The notes under the pieces are model-generated. The model was not told the origin of the DNA, did not search any database, and saw only the letters and a program-made list of their open reading frames with translations. Position numbers and translations under genes: made by a program. This document shows, piece after piece, positions 1-9,465 of a DNA stretch of 64,000 nucleotides (position 1 is its first letter; each line of letters starts with the position of its first letter). Origin of the DNA: DATJGR01 sp963812255. Its GTDB lineage: Bacteria > Pseudomonadota > Gammaproteobacteria > Pseudomonadales > Azotimanducaceae. The stretch covers positions 124,001 to 188,000 of the forward strand of contig CAWEUM010000002.1 in NCBI GenBank assembly GCA_963812255.1, read 5' to 3'.

Positions 1-467
1 TGGACGCGTACGTGAAGCTCAACTATCTGGCCATGCACATCGACGGCTACACCGAGAAAGAAAGGGACAACACCGGCTCGACCAGCACACCGGGATTGGC
101 GCTGAAGTATGTCGGTCAGGATGTCGATGTCGCGGAGACCGGACTCGGCTTCACGATGCGGCGCAGCTTCAACACCGGATTTGGCGTCTTCGTACCGTAT
201 CTCGGCGCCGAGTGGCGATATCAGTACAACGGCGGCAACGGGGTTGTGAAGTATTCCTACGCATTCGCGTTGCCTGCGCAGCCCGGGGACGATCTCAACT
301 TTGCGAGCCGCACCGACAACTCCGACAAGAGCTATTCGATCGCGACGGTTGGATTTTCGACTCAGTTCGCGCACAACGTATCCGCCTTCCTGCAGTACGA
401 GGCGTTGCTTGGACTCAACAACATCTCATCAGGGGTTGGAACCATCGGTTTGAGGGGGACGTTCTAG
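1..467 (+). CDS. Outer-membrane beta-barrel protein, C-terminal part (autotransporter-like)
   Basis: An open frame enters from the left edge and stops at 465-467, so only the last ~155 codons are seen. The visible part is a run of short amphipathic strands rich in Gly, Tyr, Phe and Asn (GFTMRRSF, VPYLGAEWRYQY, SIATVGFSTQF, SAFLQYEALLG) and ends in GLRGTF. A terminal Phe closing the last strand is the usual signature of barrels folded by the BAM complex, and the pattern resembles the translocator domain of autotransporters. The passenger or N-terminal part lies outside the window, so substrate and role cannot be given. The next gene starts 18 nt downstream on the same strand, so it may head the cytochrome operon. 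A generic porin is the alternative. Confidence 0.7.
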   Translation, partial: DAYVKLNYLAMHIDGYTEKERDNTGSTSTPGLALKYVGQDVDVAETGLGFTMRRSFNTGFGVFVPYLGAEWRYQYNGGNGVVKYSYAFALPAQPGDDLNFASRTDNSDKSYSIATVGFSTQFAHNVSAFLQYEALLGLNNISSGVGTIGLRGTF

Positions 468-485
468 CGCACGGTTTGCATCGCA

Positions 486-2519
486 ATGTCATCGAGCATG
501 TCGATTCGCTGCGGGGACGTCCGGGATCTGAGGAACTCGTCGCCCAAGCAGCTCTGTTGGTGGCTGTGCTGCCTGATGCTGAGTGCGTGCGGTGGCGGTT
601 CCGGGGGCAGTTCGGTGGGCACCGATCCGACGCCGATCGGGTGCTCCGGCAATTGTGCAACCGCAACATCGCTGCTGACAGTTGGCGATGTCGGCCAGAT
701 CATCGCGCAGGCGGTATTCGAGGCCAACGCACGTAACACCCGCGCGACGATCGCGGTCGTGGACCGCGTCGGCAACGTCCTGGGTGTGTATCGACTTGGC
801 ATGGCGTCGGGACGCGACGTTCTTGTCGCGACCAAGCCCAATGGCGCCGGAGGATCGGACATCACCGGTGGCCTGGAGGGCATTGTCTTACCGATCGATG
901 CGGCGGCCGCGATCACCAAAGCGGTCACCGGCGCCTACTTGTCCTCGGAAGGCAACGCGTTTTCGTCGCGCACCGCCTCGCAGATCGTGCAGGATCACTT
1001 CAATCCAGGCGAGCGAAATCAGCCGGCAGGTCCATTGTTCGGTGTTCAGTTCTCGCAGCTGGCCTGCTCGGACTTCAGTGGCAGGTTCAACGGCACCGCA
1101 CCCGATGTGGGACCAAAGCGGTCACCACTCGGACTGTCTGCAGATCCTGGCGGATTTCCGCTGTTCAAGGACGGCACGGTCGTCGGGGCCGTGGGTGTCA
1201 TCGCTGATGATCTGTACTCGGCCGATGCAGATATCACCGACACCGACGTGAGCGTCGACGAAGCCATTGCCTACGCGGCGACCTACGGCTTCGCGGCACC
1301 GTTGGACCGTCAGGCCGACCGCATCACGGTTGACGGCAAGACGCTGCGCTTCAGCGATATCGGCTTCGGGGGACTCGCGAGCAATCCGCAGGACGCACCG
1401 GGATTTGCGAACCTGAATTCCGCCGAGGGCATGCTGATCGCGGTGAACGGGTATACCGGTGCCGCGATCAGCGCCGGCACCGCGTTCGGGTTTCCGCCTT
1501 CGGGTGTGCGACCCGACGGCGGCGTCGACTTTCCTGGCAGCGACGCGTATGTATTCGTCGACGACGCGAATGTGGCTCGCTATCCGCCGCGCCCCGGAAC
1601 TGATGCGGCGACCGTTGGTCCCGCGTCGCTGACCGCCGCCGAGGTGCGTTCGCTGCTGACGAATGCGCTGAATGTCGCGGCCCGTGCTCGCGCGCAGATC
1701 AGGCGGCCGGTCGGGAGCACGGCGCGGGTCACCATCTCGGTGGTCGATACGAACGGCGCGATTCTGGGAATGGTCCGCTCGCGAGACGCGCCGATCTTCG
1801 GTTCGGACGTATCGCTGCAGAAGGCGCGCACCGCCGCGCTGTTTTCTTCCAGTACCGCCGCGTCGTTTCTGGATGGCCTGCCGAACGCCAACTACTTCTT
1901 CCCCGTCATCGGCGAGTCGGCGCCGATCACGATCAAAATCGGAGACTACGTCACCGCGGCGCAGACCTTTTTTAACGATCCGAGCGCGTTGACGACCGGC
2001 GATATCGCATTCACCGACCGCGCCAACGGCAACATTTCACGGCCGTTCTTTCCGGATGGATTAGAGAGTCGGCCGCCCGGGCCGTTCAGCAAACCCCAGG
2101 GACAGTGGAGTCCATTTTCCACGGGCCTGCAGTTCGATCTGGTCAACAACTCGATCCTGCAGCATGTCGTGTTCATCCTCGGCGGCGGCCCGGATGTCGG
2201 CCAGAATTGTACGGGGCCGGGAACCGATCCGAGAATTGCCAACGGCGTGCAGATCTTCCCTGGCAGCGCACCGATCTATCGAGGCGGCACCCTAATTGGC
2301 GGCATCGGGGTGTCCGGAGATGGCGTAGACCAGGACGATATGGTTTCGTTCCTCGGACTCCACAACGCGGGTGTCGAACTGAGCGGTGCCGTCGGCAACG
2401 CACCGCCCTTCAGACGCGCTGACACGCTGACTCCGCAGGGTGTGCGGCTCCGCTACGTCCAGTGCCCGCAAGCGCCGTTCGTCGACAGCACGCAGACCAA
2501 CGTGTGCGAGGGCAAGTGA
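486..2519 (+). CDS. Lipoprotein with two GlcG/HbpS-like (DUF336) domains
   Basis: A 677-residue protein with a lipoprotein signal: hydrophobic LCCLMLSAC with the lipobox cysteine at residue 35, then a Gly/Ser-rich linker. Two regions resemble the GlcG/HbpS (DUF336) fold. The first, near residues 55-260, contains the helix-strand unit ATIAVVDRVGNVLGVYRL. The second, near 395-640, contains RVTISVVDTNGAILGMVRS, and each is followed by a Gly-rich stretch about displaying a reserve or scavenged ligand (GGIGVSGDGVDQDD in the second). HbpS-type members of this family bind haem outside the cell, and others accompany redox enzymes. Ligand binding here is inferred. Placement directly before a barrel and two multihaem cytochromes suggests a haem-handling or redox accessory role at the envelope. 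The next gene starts one base after its stop, so co-transcription is very likely. Confidence 0.75.
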   Translation: MSSSMSIRCGDVRDLRNSSPKQLCWWLCCLMLSACGGGSGGSSVGTDPTPIGCSGNCATATSLLTVGDVGQIIAQAVFEANARNTRATIAVVDRVGNVLGVYRLGMASGRDVLVATKPNGAGGSDITGGLEGIVLPIDAAAAITKAVTGAYLSSEGNAFSSRTASQIVQDHFNPGERNQPAGPLFGVQFSQLACSDFSGRFNGTAPDVGPKRSPLGLSADPGGFPLFKDGTVVGAVGVIADDLYSADADITDTDVSVDEAIAYAATYGFAAPLDRQADRITVDGKTLRFSDIGFGGLASNPQDAPGFANLNSAEGMLIAVNGYTGAAISAGTAFGFPPSGVRPDGGVDFPGSDAYVFVDDANVARYPPRPGTDAATVGPASLTAAEVRSLLTNALNVAARARAQIRRPVGSTARVTISVVDTNGAILGMVRSRDAPIFGSDVSLQKARTAALFSSSTAASFLDGLPNANYFFPVIGESAPITIKIGDYVTAAQTFFNDPSALTTGDIAFTDRANGNISRPFFPDGLESRPPGPFSKPQGQWSPFSTGLQFDLVNNSILQHVVFILGGGPDVGQNCTGPGTDPRIANGVQIFPGSAPIYRGGTLIGGIGVSGDGVDQDDMVSFLGLHNAGVELSGAVGNAPPFRRADTLTPQGVRLRYVQCPQAPFVDSTQTNVCEGK

Positions 2520-2520
2520 C

Positions 2521-4401
2521 ATGCGAACCGCGACGGTCCAGCGTGCTCGATGTGCTCGATTCACCAAGCCGCTGCTGCTCGTGTGCGAGTTCGCGGCGCT
2601 GCTGTATGTTCCGATCGCCAGCGCTGATGTGTGCTATCAGGACGCGAGCGGACGGATCGTCACGCGACGGCGGCCGGGCTTCGTCGAGATCGAATGTCCG
2701 GGCGAGGCGTCCAAGACTGCGCCGGGCGAATCCTCGGCGGAGCCGGCGTACCAACGTCAGGGGAGAGTACGTGCCCCCGAACAGGCGCGCGCCACGAACC
2801 CTGTATCACCGATTCCGCGTCCGACGATCGACGACTACGTGTCTTCGGTGCCGGTTCCGGATCGCTGGCGCATTGTCGATACGCTCGGCTATCACGATCG
2901 CTGGTTCGACCCGTACAACCGCAACGTCCTGAAGGCAGACAAGCCGGTCTATGGCGAAGACTGGTTCTTCAATCTGGGCGTGCTCTCCGACTCCGTCGTA
3001 GAGGTACGCGATGTGCCGACGCCGGTGGGAAGTAGTTCGACACAATCGCCGGGCGAGATCGATGTCTTCGGCGGTAACGATCAGTTCGCGGCGATCCAGA
3101 ACATCGCGATGGAGTTCGTGTACTACAAGGGCGACACAGTATTCAAACCGCCCGAGTACGAGTTCCGCTTCACGCCGGTGATCAACGTGAATTACACCAA
3201 GCTCGACGAAGTCCTGGGCGTGAACGTCGACCCGCGCAACGGTCGCACCCGAACCGACGACTTCGTCGGAATCCAGGCCGCCTTTGTCGACAAACATTTG
3301 CGCAACGTGTCGGATCGATACGACTTCGACAGCATCCGTGTTGGCATTCAGCCGTTCTCATCGGACTTCCGCGGGTTCCTCTTTCAGGATAATCAACTCG
3401 GCGTTCGGCTGTTCGGCACCCGGCACAACAACGTCATCCAGTACAACCTCGCCTGGTTTCGGCGCATCGAGAAGGACACCAACAGCGGCCTGAACGATCT
3501 GGGTCAACCGCTACGCGACGACGATATCTTCATCGCTAACCTTTACTGGCAGGACCTGCCGGCGTTGGGCTACACGTCGCAGGTGCTGCTCGCGTACAAC
3601 CGCAACCGTGAGAACGACGATGCCCAATACGACAAGAATGGGTTCATCGTGCGGCCGGCCTCGTTTGGTCAGGAACGGCCGCGCAGCTACGACGTGGGTT
3701 ATGTCGGCTACAACGGCGATGGCCACTTTGGCCGCGTCAATCTGACGACATCGGTGTACTACGCGTTCGGCCACGAAGACAACTCGGTGTTCGTCGACAA
3801 GACTTCTGACATCAGCGCGCTGTTCGCCGCTGCCGAGGTATCGGTCGACATCGATTGGATACGGCCGCGCCTGTCGTTTCTCTACGGCAGCGGCGATGAC
3901 GATCCGTTCGACGACAAATCGAAGGGGTTCGACGCGATCTTCGAGAACCCCCAATTTGCCGGAGCTGACACGAGTTACTGGATCCGCCAAGCCGTTCCGC
4001 TGATCGGTGGCGGCAGAGTGGCATTGTCAGGCCGCAACGGCGTGCTGGCGAGCCTGCGTTCGTCGAAGGACGAAGGCCAATCCAATTTCGTCAACCCCGG
4101 CATCTGGCTGGTGGGCCTGGGTGCCGATTTCGACGTATTGCCGCAGTTGCGAGTGTCCCTGAACTGGAACTCGATCTGGTTCGACAACACGGCTGTGCTC
4201 GAAGTCGCCCGCAATCAGGGTTCGATCGATTCATCGGTGGGCCAGGACGTATCGGTGGCGCTGACGTACCGCCCGATGATGACCCAGAACATCGTGTTAC
4301 GGACATCGTACGCACGCTTGTTTGCGGGCAACGGATTCGACGACTTGTATCCGAACGACGATCCGGGGTACTTCATGTTCAATCTCGTGCTGACATTCTG
4401 A
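2521..4401 (+). CDS. Large outer-membrane beta-barrel protein, possible porin of a cytochrome conduit
   Basis: I place the start at ATG 2521, one base after the upstream stop, because it gives a clean signal peptide (FAALLYVPIASA, cleavage near residue 35); the open frame extends further up only inside the preceding gene. The mature protein begins with a short two-cysteine segment resembling DUF4124 (residues ~36-65), then a Pro-rich linker. From about residue 100 it is an alternating aromatic/polar barrel pattern ending in FNLVLTF. At 626 residues it could form a large pore. The stop overlaps the start of a decaheme cytochrome (TGATG). Porin-cytochrome conduits pair a large barrel with multihaem cytochromes, so this protein could sheath or anchor the haem wire. 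I see no direct homology to MtrB, so that role is inference. Confidence 0.65.
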   Translation: MRTATVQRARCARFTKPLLLVCEFAALLYVPIASADVCYQDASGRIVTRRRPGFVEIECPGEASKTAPGESSAEPAYQRQGRVRAPEQARATNPVSPIPRPTIDDYVSSVPVPDRWRIVDTLGYHDRWFDPYNRNVLKADKPVYGEDWFFNLGVLSDSVVEVRDVPTPVGSSSTQSPGEIDVFGGNDQFAAIQNIAMEFVYYKGDTVFKPPEYEFRFTPVINVNYTKLDEVLGVNVDPRNGRTRTDDFVGIQAAFVDKHLRNVSDRYDFDSIRVGIQPFSSDFRGFLFQDNQLGVRLFGTRHNNVIQYNLAWFRRIEKDTNSGLNDLGQPLRDDDIFIANLYWQDLPALGYTSQVLLAYNRNRENDDAQYDKNGFIVRPASFGQERPRSYDVGYVGYNGDGHFGRVNLTTSVYYAFGHEDNSVFVDKTSDISALFAAAEVSVDIDWIRPRLSFLYGSGDDDPFDDKSKGFDAIFENPQFAGADTSYWIRQAVPLIGGGRVALSGRNGVLASLRSSKDEGQSNFVNPGIWLVGLGADFDVLPQLRVSLNWNSIWFDNTAVLEVARNQGSIDSSVGQDVSVALTYRPMMTQNIVLRTSYARLFAGNGFDDLYPNDDPGYFMFNLVLTF

Positions 4402-7400
4402 TGGCGCGGCCGATCGAAACCATCCGGCAGCCTGCGGCGCGCGTCCGTGCCGTGGTCGCGTTCATCACGTTGACGATGAGCGCCGTGCTGTACGGCAACG
4501 AACCGCACGCGGTCGAACGCGACTATCACACAGCGGCGCCGTCACCGCAGAATCAAAGCGTAGCAGACGTCGAGCAGAAGAGCGGCGGATGCCGCTCCTG
4601 CCATACGCGTACGGATCGGTCATCGATGCATACGAGTACCGCGGTGAAGCTCGGCTGCACCGACTGTCACGGCGGCGATGCGACTGTCGTGGTGCCGAAC
4701 GGTAGCACCCGAGACAGCGCCATCTATCTCGGCGCAATGAATCGCGCCCATGTGTTGCCCAGATATCCGGACCGGTGGCCCAGCAGCGCAAACCCCGAAC
4801 GTACCTACACCTTGTTGAACAAAGAGAGCCCCGAATTTGTCCGCTTCGTGAATCCGTCAGACTATCGGGTCGCGCGTGAAGCGTGCGGCGCCTGTCATCT
4901 CGACATCGTGGAGGCTTCGGTCCGAAGCCTGCATTCGACCGGAGCGATGTTGTGGGGCGGTGCCTCGTACAACAACGGCATTCTGCCGTACAAGCACTAC
5001 CTCCTCGGCGAATCCTACGATCGCGATGGCGTCGGAACGATACTGTACGGTCCGAAGATTCCGGATGCGCTGCAAGGTGACGCCGAACAGGCAGGCATTC
5101 TGCCGAAGCTGTATCCGTTACCGGCGTGGGAAACCATCAAACCCGGGGATATCTTCCGAATATTCGAGCGCGGCGGACGCAACATCGGAAACCTGTTCCC
5201 GGAGACCGGCCTGCCCGATTCGCTGGGTCAACTGCAACGAATCGAAGAGCCGGGACGCCCAGACTTTCGTCAATCCAACCGGGGTCCGGGGACCGGCGCG
5301 CGCATTGCGGTTCCGGTCATCAACATCACCAAGACGCGGCTCAACGACCCATTCACGTGGTTCCTCGGCACCAACGATCAGCCCGGTGATTACCGCAGTT
5401 CGGGCTGTGCGTCGTGCCACGTCGTCTATGCGAACGACCGCGATCCTCGAGACTCGGCCCAATACGCGCAGTATGGGCACGACGGCACATCAGTCACGAC
5501 AGATCCGACGATCGATCACAATGTGTCCGGCCATCCTCTCGAGCATCGGTTCACGCGTGCGATACCGACCAGCCAGTGCATGGTGTGCCACATGCACCAG
5601 CCCAACATGTTCCTGAACAGTTTTCTCGGCTACACGATGTGGGACTACGAGTCGGATGCGCCGGCGATGTGGCCGAAGGAACAGCAATACCCGTCGGACA
5701 AAAGAATTCATGAGGTGCTCGAACGCAACCCCGAAGCGGCTGCGGCGCGTGGAAAGTGGGCTGATGTCGATTTCCTCGGCAAGGTTGCCGACCTGAATCC
5801 ACAGCTCAGCGACACCCAATTCGCCGATTATCACAGCCACGGCTGGAACTTCCGGGCCGTGTTCAAGCGCGATCGAAAGGGTGATCTGCTCGACGCTGAC
5901 GGACATATCGTCAGCGATTCAGACCCGCAGAAATTCAAGAAAGCCGTACACCTGTCTTCGATACATGTGGACGTGGGCATGCAGTGCGTCGACTGTCATT
6001 TCTCGCAGGATGCTCATGGCAATGGCCACATCTACGGCGAGGTCGCCGCATCCATCGAGATCAGCTGCATCGATTGCCACGGCACCGCACAGACCTATCC
6101 GAATCTATTCACATCCGGGCCCGCCGCGCTCGGTGGCGGCGCCGACATGAGCGTGCTTCGGACGCCAGATGGACGGAAGCGCTTCGAGTGGATCGGTGGC
6201 GCTCTGTATCAAAGATCGATGTTGAATCCGAAGCTCGAATGGAAGATGAGCCTGGTCAAGAACAGCGTCGACCCTGCCAGCCCGGCCTACAACGCCAAGT
6301 CGGCGCGCGCGAAACTGATGTCGAATGATCCAACGGGACAACACTGGGGCGGTGATGTTTCCGCGGACAAACTCGCGCACTCGTACAAGGACATGGAGTG
6401 TTACGCCTGCCACACGTCGTGGACCAACAGCTGTGGTGGCTGTCATCTGCCGATCGAGGCGAACTGGAAGACCGAACGGCACCACTACGAAGGCGGCGAG
6501 ACGCGCAATTACGCCTCCTATAACCCCCAGGTCGCGCGCGACCAGATGTTTCTGTTGGGTCGCCGCGGTCCGGGTAAGGGCGGCAAAATCGCCCCGGTTC
6601 GTTCGTCTTCGGCGCTGGTGCTGTCTTCGACGAACGCGAACCGCGAACGCATCTACATCCAGCAACCGCCGATCGCGGCGAGTGGTTTCAGCTCTCAGGC
6701 GTTCAATCCGCATTACCCGCACACCGAACGGAAGACCGAAACGAAAACCTGCACCGATTGCCATGTATCTTCGACCGGCGACAACAACGCGATCATGGCG
6801 CAGCTATTGATGTTCGGAACTAACTTCGTGAATTTCGTCGGTTACAACGCGTGGGTCGGCGAAGCGGGCGAAGTCAGCGCGGTTCAAGTCACCGAGTGGC
6901 AAGAGCCGCAGGCCGTGATCGGCAGCTATCTGCAGCGTTATGCCTACCCGGACTGGTACGCCGCGCATCAGGCGAACGGTCGCCGCTTGAAGATCGCGCA
7001 CCATCACAGCGCTGGTACCGTCAACTGTTTGCAACTGCGGGGCGAGTATCTGTATGCCGCGGAAGGTAGCGGCGGGGTGCGGGTTTACGATGTCGCCAGC
7101 ATCGCCAACAAGGGCGTCTCCGAGCGCATCATCACTGCGCCGTTCAGCGGACTGGGACAGGACACTCACATTTCCAGCAGCGATGCGACGTGCATTGCGC
7201 TGCCGACCAATCAGCCGATCGATCCGTTGCGCAACCAAGGCGAGCTGATGCGCGTGACGAACGAGGAGCAGGCATTCCATCCCATCTACAGCTATGCGGT
7301 GATTACCGATGCGAAGGAAGGCCTGATCCTGACGAATGTGACGACGCTCGCGGACGGTGAACCGCGCAACAACAATCTGAAGCGCGCGCTGACGTGGGAC

Positions 7401-8159
7401 GGAGGCGGGCTACTGAAGGGCGCGCGGCACGTCACGCTCGGCGGCTACTACGCCTATGTCATGGCGGATGCAGGACTCGTCATCGTGAATCTGAATGATC
7501 CGTTGCACCCGAGCGTCGCTGCGACGATTCCGCTTTCAGGTGGACAGGCGTCCGCGCTGCAGTTCAGATATCTTTTCGTCACCGATCGCGACGGGCTGAA
7601 GGTCATCGACGTGACCGAACCGACCGCGCCGCGCTTGATCGCCGACAATCAGATATCGATTGCCCATGCGCATCGCGTGTATGTGGCTCGTACCTATGCG
7701 TACGTAGCAGCCGGCAATGAGGGCATCGTCATCGTCGACGCAGAACGCCCCGAGCAGCTGAAGGAATACATGCGCTTCAACGCCGGCGGCCAACTCACCG
7801 ACTCGCGTGACATTGTCGTGGCGACGACCAATGCGTCACTGTTCGGCTACGTGGCCGACGGGTCCGGCGGACTGAAGGTATTGCAACTGACGTCGCCAGA
7901 GTCGCAGCCGAAGTTCTATGGCTTCAGTCCCGAGCCGAAACCACAACTGATTGCGAACTACCCAACGCGCAAACCGGCGCTGGCACTTTCGAAGGGGCTC
8001 GACCGCGATCGCGGAGTCGACGAAACCGGAAACCAGATTGCGGTGTTTGGCCGTTTGGGATCGCGCCCGTTGAATCTCGAAGAGATGCGACGCATGTACA
8101 TCGACAACGACGGCAAGGTGTGGACGGTCAGCGACAACCTGGTCGAGCTGAAGCATTGA
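4401..8159 (+). CDS. Decaheme cytochrome c with C-terminal LVIVD-repeat domain
   Basis: A 1252-residue exported protein with a hydrophobic signal at residues ~15-32. Ten CXXCH haem c motifs are present: CRSCH (C64), CTDCH (C86), CGACH, CASCH, CMVCH, CVDCH, CIDCH, CYACH, CGGCH and CTDCH (C784). They are spaced unevenly, with long inserts between the third and fourth and between the fifth and sixth. From about residue 870 there are no haem motifs; instead there are repeats of the LVIVD type (GVRVYDV, GLVIVNL, GLKVIDV, GIVIVDA, GLKVLQL), which pack as a beta-propeller-like domain in surface proteins. A ten-haem chain can carry electrons over a long distance, and the propeller may bind a partner, a polymer or the cell surface. 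The start overlaps the stop of the barrel gene and the stop overlaps the pentaheme gene. Acceptor and direction of flow are unknown. Confidence 0.85.
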   Translation: MARPIETIRQPAARVRAVVAFITLTMSAVLYGNEPHAVERDYHTAAPSPQNQSVADVEQKSGGCRSCHTRTDRSSMHTSTAVKLGCTDCHGGDATVVVPNGSTRDSAIYLGAMNRAHVLPRYPDRWPSSANPERTYTLLNKESPEFVRFVNPSDYRVAREACGACHLDIVEASVRSLHSTGAMLWGGASYNNGILPYKHYLLGESYDRDGVGTILYGPKIPDALQGDAEQAGILPKLYPLPAWETIKPGDIFRIFERGGRNIGNLFPETGLPDSLGQLQRIEEPGRPDFRQSNRGPGTGARIAVPVINITKTRLNDPFTWFLGTNDQPGDYRSSGCASCHVVYANDRDPRDSAQYAQYGHDGTSVTTDPTIDHNVSGHPLEHRFTRAIPTSQCMVCHMHQPNMFLNSFLGYTMWDYESDAPAMWPKEQQYPSDKRIHEVLERNPEAAAARGKWADVDFLGKVADLNPQLSDTQFADYHSHGWNFRAVFKRDRKGDLLDADGHIVSDSDPQKFKKAVHLSSIHVDVGMQCVDCHFSQDAHGNGHIYGEVAASIEISCIDCHGTAQTYPNLFTSGPAALGGGADMSVLRTPDGRKRFEWIGGALYQRSMLNPKLEWKMSLVKNSVDPASPAYNAKSARAKLMSNDPTGQHWGGDVSADKLAHSYKDMECYACHTSWTNSCGGCHLPIEANWKTERHHYEGGETRNYASYNPQVARDQMFLLGRRGPGKGGKIAPVRSSSALVLSSTNANRERIYIQQPPIAASGFSSQAFNPHYPHTERKTETKTCTDCHVSSTGDNNAIMAQLLMFGTNFVNFVGYNAWVGEAGEVSAVQVTEWQEPQAVIGSYLQRYAYPDWYAAHQANGRRLKIAHHHSAGTVNCLQLRGEYLYAAEGSGGVRVYDVASIANKGVSERIITAPFSGLGQDTHISSSDATCIALPTNQPIDPLRNQGELMRVTNEEQAFHPIYSYAVITDAKEGLILTNVTTLADGEPRNNNLKRALTWDGGGLLKGARHVTLGGYYAYVMADAGLVIVNLNDPLHPSVAATIPLSGGQASALQFRYLFVTDRDGLKVIDVTEPTAPRLIADNQISIAHAHRVYVARTYAYVAAGNEGIVIVDAERPEQLKEYMRFNAGGQLTDSRDIVVATTNASLFGYVADGSGGLKVLQLTSPESQPKFYGFSPEPKPQLIANYPTRKPALALSKGLDRDRGVDETGNQIAVFGRLGSRPLNLEEMRRMYIDNDGKVWTVSDNLVELKH

Positions 8160-9457
8160 TTTCACGAACCAGCATTGCGCTCGCGCTGTGCTTGTCGATC
8201 ACAGTACTACTTCGCGCGCCATGCGTTGGCGCTGTCGAAAAGGACGTCGATGTTCATCTCGGCGTCGCGAGTTGTGCGACCGGCGTGTGCCACGGCAAGT
8301 TGACACGGCAGAAGGACAAGAACGTCTGGCTGAACGAGTATCGCATCTGGTCTGCCGAAGACAGGCACGCGCGCGCATACCAAACGCTACTGACGCCACA
8401 GTCGAAGGAAATCGCCGCAAAACTCGGTATTGCCAGCGCGCAGGCTTCGGACCTCTGCCTCAATTGTCACACCGACAACGTCAAACAGAGTCAGCGCGGG
8501 CCCAAGTTTCAAATCAGTGATGGCGTCGAATGCGAGGCGTGCCACGGCGGTGGCGCGCGCTGGATAGAGAGCCATACCGAGGCAACGGCCACACACGCCG
8601 ATAATCTTGCAAAGGGGATGTATCCAACCGAAAAGCCGCTCGCGCGTGCGGAACTGTGTGTATCGTGTCACGTCGGCGCCGAAGACCGATTCGCGACGCA
8701 CCGGATCATGGGAGCAGGGCATCCGCGACTCAGCTTCGAACTCGATGCGTTCTCGACCAATCAACCCGCGCACTACAGCGTCGATGACGACTACATTCGT
8801 CGCAAGGGCCACATCGAAGCGTTCAACCTTTGGCTGACGGGTCAGCTGGTGAATGCGCAGCGCGTCGTCACGCTGTCGTCTGGGCATTGGTTCCGTGGCG
8901 CGCAGACGATGTATCCGGATTTTGCGTTCTATGACTGTCACAGTTGCCATCACCCGATGTCCGATTTGCGCTGGAATCGACGTGTTGCGGGTCCGGGAAT
9001 TGCTCCAGGGAGTTTGCGACTGCAGACCGATCATTTGTTGGTGTTGCTGGCAACATCCCAGGTGCTCGATCCAGGGACAGCGGACGCCTTTGAACGAGCC
9101 ATGAACGGATACGTACGCGCCGGACAACGCAACGACGCGGCCGTTCGCGAGGCGGGTGCCGTGCTGACAAAATGGCTTACCGCGCACGAACGCGATTGGG
9201 CAGGGCGCGCTTTCAGCAAGTCGCAGGTTGCCGACGTGCGCCGGAGTCTGGTTCGCTATGCAGCGACCGGACGCATGGGAGACTTCGCCGCGGCAGAGCA
9301 GACCTTTCTCGGCGTCGAAAGCCTGAGCCTGTACCTCGGCGATGAAAACCGGCTGCGCAAATCCCTCGATGCGCTGTTCAAAACCGTCGAGAACGCCTCC
9401 GCGTATCAGCCCGGTCGCTTTTCTGCGAGTGCAAAATCACTGCTGGGGACGCTGTAG
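8156..9457 (+). CDS. Pentaheme cytochrome c, cytochrome c554-like
   Basis: I choose TTG 8156 because it overlaps the previous stop by four bases and gives a signal peptide directly (ISRTSIALALCLSITVLL, cleavage after CVGA); the GTG further up lies inside the cytochrome before it. The 433-residue product has four CXXCH motifs (CLNCH, CEACH, CVSCH, CHSCH) and a fifth, unusual motif near the N-terminus, CATGVCH, in which four residues separate the cysteines. CX4CH sites bind haem in some multihaem cytochromes. Extra histidines such as those in HRIMGAGHPR and CHSCHHPM can serve as distal ligands. The arrangement suits a periplasmic electron carrier of the c554 type. Its last ~150 residues are helical and haem-free. 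It most likely passes electrons between the inner membrane and the decaheme protein. Confidence 0.85.
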   Translation: MISRTSIALALCLSITVLLRAPCVGAVEKDVDVHLGVASCATGVCHGKLTRQKDKNVWLNEYRIWSAEDRHARAYQTLLTPQSKEIAAKLGIASAQASDLCLNCHTDNVKQSQRGPKFQISDGVECEACHGGGARWIESHTEATATHADNLAKGMYPTEKPLARAELCVSCHVGAEDRFATHRIMGAGHPRLSFELDAFSTNQPAHYSVDDDYIRRKGHIEAFNLWLTGQLVNAQRVVTLSSGHWFRGAQTMYPDFAFYDCHSCHHPMSDLRWNRRVAGPGIAPGSLRLQTDHLLVLLATSQVLDPGTADAFERAMNGYVRAGQRNDAAVREAGAVLTKWLTAHERDWAGRAFSKSQVADVRRSLVRYAATGRMGDFAAAEQTFLGVESLSLYLGDENRLRKSLDALFKTVENASAYQPGRFSASAKSLLGTL

Positions 9458-9465
9458 CAGATTGC

